Of a stretch of 37,322 nt of DNA, positions 34,629-37,322 are shown piece by piece (position 1 is the first letter of the stretch; the number at the start of each line of letters is the position of its first letter). This stretch comes from an uncultured Bacteroidales bacterium. GTDB lineage: Bacteria > Bacteroidota > Bacteroidia > Bacteroidales > Paludibacteraceae. The stretch spans positions 1-37,322 of the forward strand of contig CACXPH010000024.1 in the NCBI GenBank assembly GCA_902769535.1, written 5' to 3'. Made by a program: the position numbers and the translations under genes. The notes under the pieces are model-generated. The model had not been told where the DNA came from and did not search any database. It saw only the letters and a list, made by a program, of their open reading frames with translations.

Positions 34629-35774
34629 TTATTTGGCTTTATCAAACATCGCCTTCATGGTCGGGTTGCCGTAGGTAAGGCGTTTCACGGTGACATCCTG
34701 CAGTTTCTTGTCGGCTTGATTGAGGTTATCGCCTGATTTGACGAGGTTCTCACGCACTTTCGTGAGGTGCGCTATCGTCTTGTCTATCTCATCGATAGCG
34801 TCCGCAAAACGCTCGTTAGCAAGGCGTACATTACGCGCGAAAGCATCCTTGAAGGTCGTCAGTTTCTCTTCGAAATTGGTCACATCCACCTGTTGCGCCT
34901 TCACCAACGCCAACTCGCGTTTGGCATCCAGACTCTTCTTGCTCGTCTGGCATAGTAAGGTGATGAGCGGAATGAAGAACTGCGGACGGATGACGTACAT
35001 CTTCTCATAGCGGTGACTCATATCGACGATACCGCCGTTGTATAGTTCGCTCTCCGGCTCGAGCATCGACACCAGCACCGCGTACTCGCAGTTTTTCTTG
35101 CGGCGGTCGCTGTCGAGTTTCGCCAGAAAGTCCTCGTTCTTATGCTTGGTAGCCGTCTCGTCGTTCTCGTTCTTCATCTCGAACATGATGCTCACGTACT
35201 CCACGCCGTCCTCGCTTTTGTCCCTAAACACGAAATCACCTTTCGTACCTTCTACCACCTCGTTGTCCTTCTCGAAATAGGCGTTCGGCATCAGCGGTCG
35301 CAACAACTGGTTGAAGAGCGTCGAGCAGTGGATCTCTAAGGTCTCACCCACCATCTTCGTGCTCATGCGCAGCTTCATCTCTTTGTAGTACGCCACCTGC
35401 TCCTGCGCCGCTTTGAGCTGCTCTTCCCATTTGGTCTTTTCCTGCGCCAACTCCTGCTGCACTTTCATATACGACTCCGTCGCCTTCTGTCTCACCTCCG
35501 CTACGGCCAGCTGCTTTGCTTGCTCAGCCTGCTGGATCTGCGCCTGCAAGGACTGAATCTGACTCTGCAACTGCGATTCCTTCGCCTGCGACTGGCTTCT
35601 GACTTCTGAAAGCTGAACGCTGACAGCCATCTTTTGATTCTGTTCCAACTCATGGATACGACGACTCAACTCCTGCTCAAACTCAGCATTCTTCACTTGG
35701 TTAAGTAACAAAGCGTAATCCGCCTCGTCCACCGTGAACGTACTCCCGCATTTCGGACATTTTAACTCTTTCAT
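34629..35774 (-). CDS. DUF2130-family protein with zinc ribbon, coiled coil and possible nuclease-like core
   Basis: 381 aa from the ATG at 35774 (MKELKCPKCGSTFTVDEADY); the frame opens 16 codons earlier, but that part overlaps the promoter. N-terminal half zinc ribbon CPKCG (a second Cys pair is not seen). Residues about 40-140 form a Gln/Glu/Ala-rich coiled coil. The C-terminal DUF2130 core follows (LEIHCSTLFNQLLRPLMPNA). Within it, GDFVFRD...IMFEMKNE has the spacing of a D...ExK pair, as in PD-(D/E)xK nucleases, and FLAKLDSDRRKKNCEYAVLVSML follows. The function is unknown; a link to RmuC-like DNA repair proteins is only a guess from architecture. Monocistronic: own promoter 35796-35827, terminator 34598-34625. 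Confidence 0.85.
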   Translation of the reverse strand: MKELKCPKCGSTFTVDEADYALLLNQVKNAEFEQELSRRIHELEQNQKMAVSVQLSEVRSQSQAKESQLQSQIQSLQAQIQQAEQAKQLAVAEVRQKATESYMKVQQELAQEKTKWEEQLKAAQEQVAYYKEMKLRMSTKMVGETLEIHCSTLFNQLLRPLMPNAYFEKDNEVVEGTKGDFVFRDKSEDGVEYVSIMFEMKNENDETATKHKNEDFLAKLDSDRRKKNCEYAVLVSMLEPESELYNGGIVDMSHRYEKMYVIRPQFFIPLITLLCQTSKKSLDAKRELALVKAQQVDVTNFEEKLTTFKDAFARNVRLANERFADAIDEIDKTIAHLTKVRENLVKSGDNLNQADKKLQDVTVKRLTYGNPTMKAMFDKAK

Positions 35775-35795
35775 TCTCAAAAACTTTTGCGGCTG

Positions 35796-35827
35796 CAAAA
35801 GTACAAAAAAAATTGCAAACACACAAA
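35796..35827 (-). promoter_or_regulatory. Promoter of the DUF2130 gene
   Basis: Minus strand: TTTG (35824-35827), a 20-nt spacer, TACTTTTG (35796-35803). It sits immediately after the stop of the DUF1294 gene. The -33 box lacks the GCATA extension seen elsewhere. Confidence 0.75.
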
Positions 35828-35828
35828 T

Positions 35829-36119
35829 TTATTTGCAATTTTCTAACCATATTCCTACTGCTGCCGCTATTTGCATGAGTAATATCAACGGCAAACCGTA
35901 TTTGAACTTCTTGTGCTGCGTCTTGTGGTGCCAGGCTTTCATGCCCAGCCACGCACCGACACTTCCACCCAGAACCGCCATCCAGATAAGCGCAGCTTCC
36001 GACACACGCCACTTGGAACGCTTCGCTTTCCATTTATCCACGCCATACATAAAGAACGTTATTCCATTGATGGCGGCAAGATAGATGAGGACAATATGTA
36101 TCCAGTTTATTTGTGGCAT
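35829..36119 (-). CDS. DUF1294-family small membrane protein
   Basis: 96 aa from the ATG at 36119 (MPQINWIHIVLIYLAAINGI); an upstream extension of the frame overlaps the transporter and is ignored. Two to three hydrophobic helices, and the family signature FxxYGxDKxxAKRxxWRxxE (here FFMYGVDKWKAKRSKWRVSE), then LGGSVGAWLGMKAWHHKTQH and KKFKYGLPLILLMQ. Its biochemical role is unknown. It overlaps the transporter's 3' end by 13 bp, so the two are translationally coupled. Confidence 0.9.
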   Translation of the reverse strand: MPQINWIHIVLIYLAAINGITFFMYGVDKWKAKRSKWRVSEAALIWMAVLGGSVGAWLGMKAWHHKTQHKKFKYGLPLILLMQIAAAVGIWLENCK

Positions 36120-36970
36120 ATTTTCGTTATTCCCACGTACGCCAGCAGAATAAGATTCATCATCAAAGCATAGATGATGGCCGGAATAGCGATAATCTCG
36201 TTGTTGAAAATCAACGGACTGCACGCTATTGTGATGGCTTGAGCGGCATTCTGCATACCAATCTCAATGACCAGTGTACGACGCTCTTTGGTCGTTAAGC
36301 GAAATAACCATGCCATCAATGCACCGCACGAAGTAGTAGCGAGGATAAGTATGGACATCGTCAGTCCGAGGCTACCGAACTCTTCCACGATAGTCTGTTT
36401 GTGTTGAACGAAGAAAACAGTCACTAACAGCACTAATGCCGGCATCGCGATACGTTTGAGGACGTTATGAATTTTCTCTGCCACGAGGGGTTTGAAGAAG
36501 TTGACGATAAAACCGATAGATATTGGCACGACCATCAGCACAATGTTCTGTACAAGCAATTTGCCAATAGGCAACTGTATACTGACATCTGAAAACTGGA
36601 CACTTTTTGTCACCCACACCATGATAAGCGGCAAGGTAAAGAGCGTGATGATACTGCTGCACGCCGTCAGTGTAACAGACAGCGCTATGTCACCCTTCGC
36701 CAGCATGGAGAACACATTGCTGGAACTACCACCCGGACTGCAGGCCACAAGCATGATGCCGATGATAAATAAAGGTGAAAGGTGAGAGGTGAAAGGTGAA
36801 AGGATAATCCCCCACGCTATCAACGGCAGCAGAATGATTTGTCCCACTAAACCGATAAGAACCGGCTTTGGACGCTCTGCTATCAGTTTGAAGTCCGCCG
36901 GCTTGAGCGCCAAGCCCAAGTCGAACATCAGTAGCGTCAGTATAGGCAGTACGATAAAAATGGTATTCAT
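36107..36970 (-). CDS. BASS/SBF-family (bile acid:sodium symporter-like) transporter
   Basis: 287 aa, about nine to ten hydrophobic helices. Family blocks: LMFDLGLALKPADF at the start, ACSPGGSSSNVFSMLAKGD (the conserved PGGxxSN crossing region), ALSVTLTACSS and, near the end, IEIGMQNAAQAITIA (the second substrate/sodium motif, usually ExGxQN). The family moves organic anions with sodium: bile acids, pantoate, keto-acids, sulfonates. The substrate here is not readable. In the loop after the second helix, the residues LSPFTSHLSPLF are encoded by a five-unit 7-bp tandem repeat (36772-36806). Own promoter at 37023-37054. Confidence 0.9.
   Translation of the reverse strand: MNTIFIVLPILTLLMFDLGLALKPADFKLIAERPKPVLIGLVGQIILLPLIAWGIILSPFTSHLSPLFIIGIMLVACSPGGSSSNVFSMLAKGDIALSVTLTACSSIITLFTLPLIMVWVTKSVQFSDVSIQLPIGKLLVQNIVLMVVPISIGFIVNFFKPLVAEKIHNVLKRIAMPALVLLVTVFFVQHKQTIVEEFGSLGLTMSILILATTSCGALMAWLFRLTTKERRTLVIEIGMQNAAQAITIACSPLIFNNEIIAIPAIIYALMMNLILLAYVGITKICHK
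36772..36806. repeat. 7-bp tandem repeat inside the transporter gene
   Basis: AAGGTGA, AAGGTGA, GAGGTGA, AAGGTGA, AAGGATA in exact 7-bp register (plus strand). Since 7 is not a multiple of 3, gain or loss of one unit would shift the reading frame; only changes of three units keep it. Confidence 0.9.
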
Positions 36971-37022
36971 TCCTTTAGAATCTATGATCGTTTATCTGAT
37001 AGTCTTCTAACATATTCGGGTG

Positions 37023-37054
37023 CAAAGGTACAATAAAAAAATGACATATGCAAG
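37023..37054 (-). promoter_or_regulatory. Promoter of the transporter-DUF1294 unit
   Basis: Minus strand: CTTG (37051-37054), a 20-nt spacer, TACCTTTG (37023-37030), with -33 region CTTGCATATGTCA. Confidence 0.82.
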
Positions 37055-37090
37055 CATATGCCATTCCTTTTTGCAGATTTACTGCTTTTT

Positions 37091-37121
37091 CGGTCTTAGA
37101 CCGAGACGCGGTCCACGACCG
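37091..37121. other. Two tandem small hairpins with the same stem
   Basis: CGGTC-TTA-GACCG (37091-37103) and CGGTC-CAC-GACCG (37109-37121), just beyond the stop of the right-edge gene. There is no U-tract after them in that gene's sense, so they are not a canonical terminator; they may stabilise the 3' end. Confidence 0.55.
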
Positions 37122-37141
37122 AGGTGGATAAGCCATGCGGC

Positions 37142-37322
37142 TTAGCCGTTTTGCTGGTCGTACGCCTGACCGCAAACCTTCCACAGGTACTTGGTCATCG
37201 TCTTGCAGCCAGTCGGCGAGTCTTTCTGCGCGTTGAACGCTTGCAGATCTTGTGCCATGTGGCTCAGGTCTTTGCGACGAGCCTTCACCGCTGCCGATAC
37301 TGCTGCGAAGCGAGTACGTGCG
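37142..37322 (-). CDS. C-terminal end of an unrecognised protein (partial)
   Basis: 59 residues entering from the right edge and ending at TAA (37142-37144). The visible part starts ARTRFAAVSAAVKARRKDLS, continues HMAQDLQAFNAQKDSPTG, and ends CKTMTKYLWKVCGQAYDQQNG. It is basic, rich in Ala, Lys and Gln, probably helical, with two Cys residues 11 apart. I do not recognise the family. It might be a longer gene's tail or a small protein; the start is outside the window. The frame is supported by sensible composition and an uninterrupted run to the edge. Confidence 0.6.
   Translation of the reverse strand, partial: ARTRFAAVSAAVKARRKDLSHMAQDLQAFNAQKDSPTGCKTMTKYLWKVCGQAYDQQNG

Noticed and set aside
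34388-34645. A minus-strand frame with RGATENRTRDTRIFSPLLYQ
   Set aside because: It is the translation of tRNA-Phe antisense, a frequent database artefact; the RGATENR block appears twice only because the tRNA end is duplicated.
37061-37103. Terminator for the transporter or right-edge gene
   Set aside because: The T-run lies on the wrong side of the stem for either transcript, and the stem next to it (GCAG/CTGC) is only 4 bp.

Overview
The window is chromosomal DNA of a member of the Bacteroidales, most likely an uncultured gut or rumen lineage. The evidence is: Bacteroidetes-type promoters (a TTTG/CTTG box, a spacer, then TAnnTTTG), little sign of Shine-Dalgarno sequences, the order xerC / tRNA cluster / tuf / tRNA-Trp / secE / nusG / rplKAJL / rpoBC, tandem deoxynucleoside kinases, and large secreted carbohydrate-related proteins that share one short C-terminal tail. 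Nearly every gene is on the minus strand; the tRNA-Phe gene and an insertion-sequence remnant at the left edge are the exceptions.

Layout, left to right. (1) 1-98: the right end of an IS3-family (IS150-like) element, directly next to a minus-strand promoter (114-145) whose gene is no longer next to it. (2) 203-576: an 11-bp tandem repeat and a self-contained small gene (49 aa, Gly-rich) with its own promoter and terminator. (3) 606-7343: a secreted multidomain protein of about 2,245 aa. (4) 7531-20924: a transcription/translation super-operon read right to left: four tRNAs, a terminator-like attenuator, tuf, tRNA-Trp, secE, nusG, rplK, rplA, rplJ, rplL, two hairpins, rpoB, rpoC and a terminator. 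(5) 20949-25647: xerC and two deoxynucleoside kinases behind a secreted GH13 enzyme; three of the four stop/start junctions are overlapped or very tight. (6) 25664-33483: a four-gene starch operon (two GH13 alpha-amylases and two secreted proteins with starch-binding-like modules) with its own promoter and terminator. (7) 33501-34625: trmO, divergent promoters, a structured leader, tRNA-Phe and a duplicated tRNA 3' end. (8) 34629-37322: a DUF2130 protein, a DUF1294 membrane protein, a BASS-family transporter and the 3' end of an unrecognised gene.

How they work together. Regions 5 and 6 encode an exported starch-degrading set: three GH13 enzymes, CBM26-like modules and small binding proteins. 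All carry Sec-type signals, and all end in the same roughly 25-residue tail as the giant protein. No SusC/SusD pair lies in the window. Region 4 is core gene-expression machinery.

The most interesting signals are these. Six perfect-period 7-bp tandem arrays of unrelated sequence occur mostly between operon genes, and one lies inside the transporter gene. An 86-bp overlap encodes the sorting tail of one amylase in one frame and the signal peptide of the next amylase in another. Ten promoters all have an exact 20-nt spacer and fall into mRNA and stable-RNA sub-classes. A strong terminator-like hairpin sits just before tuf. The tRNA-Phe locus looks like an integration scar.
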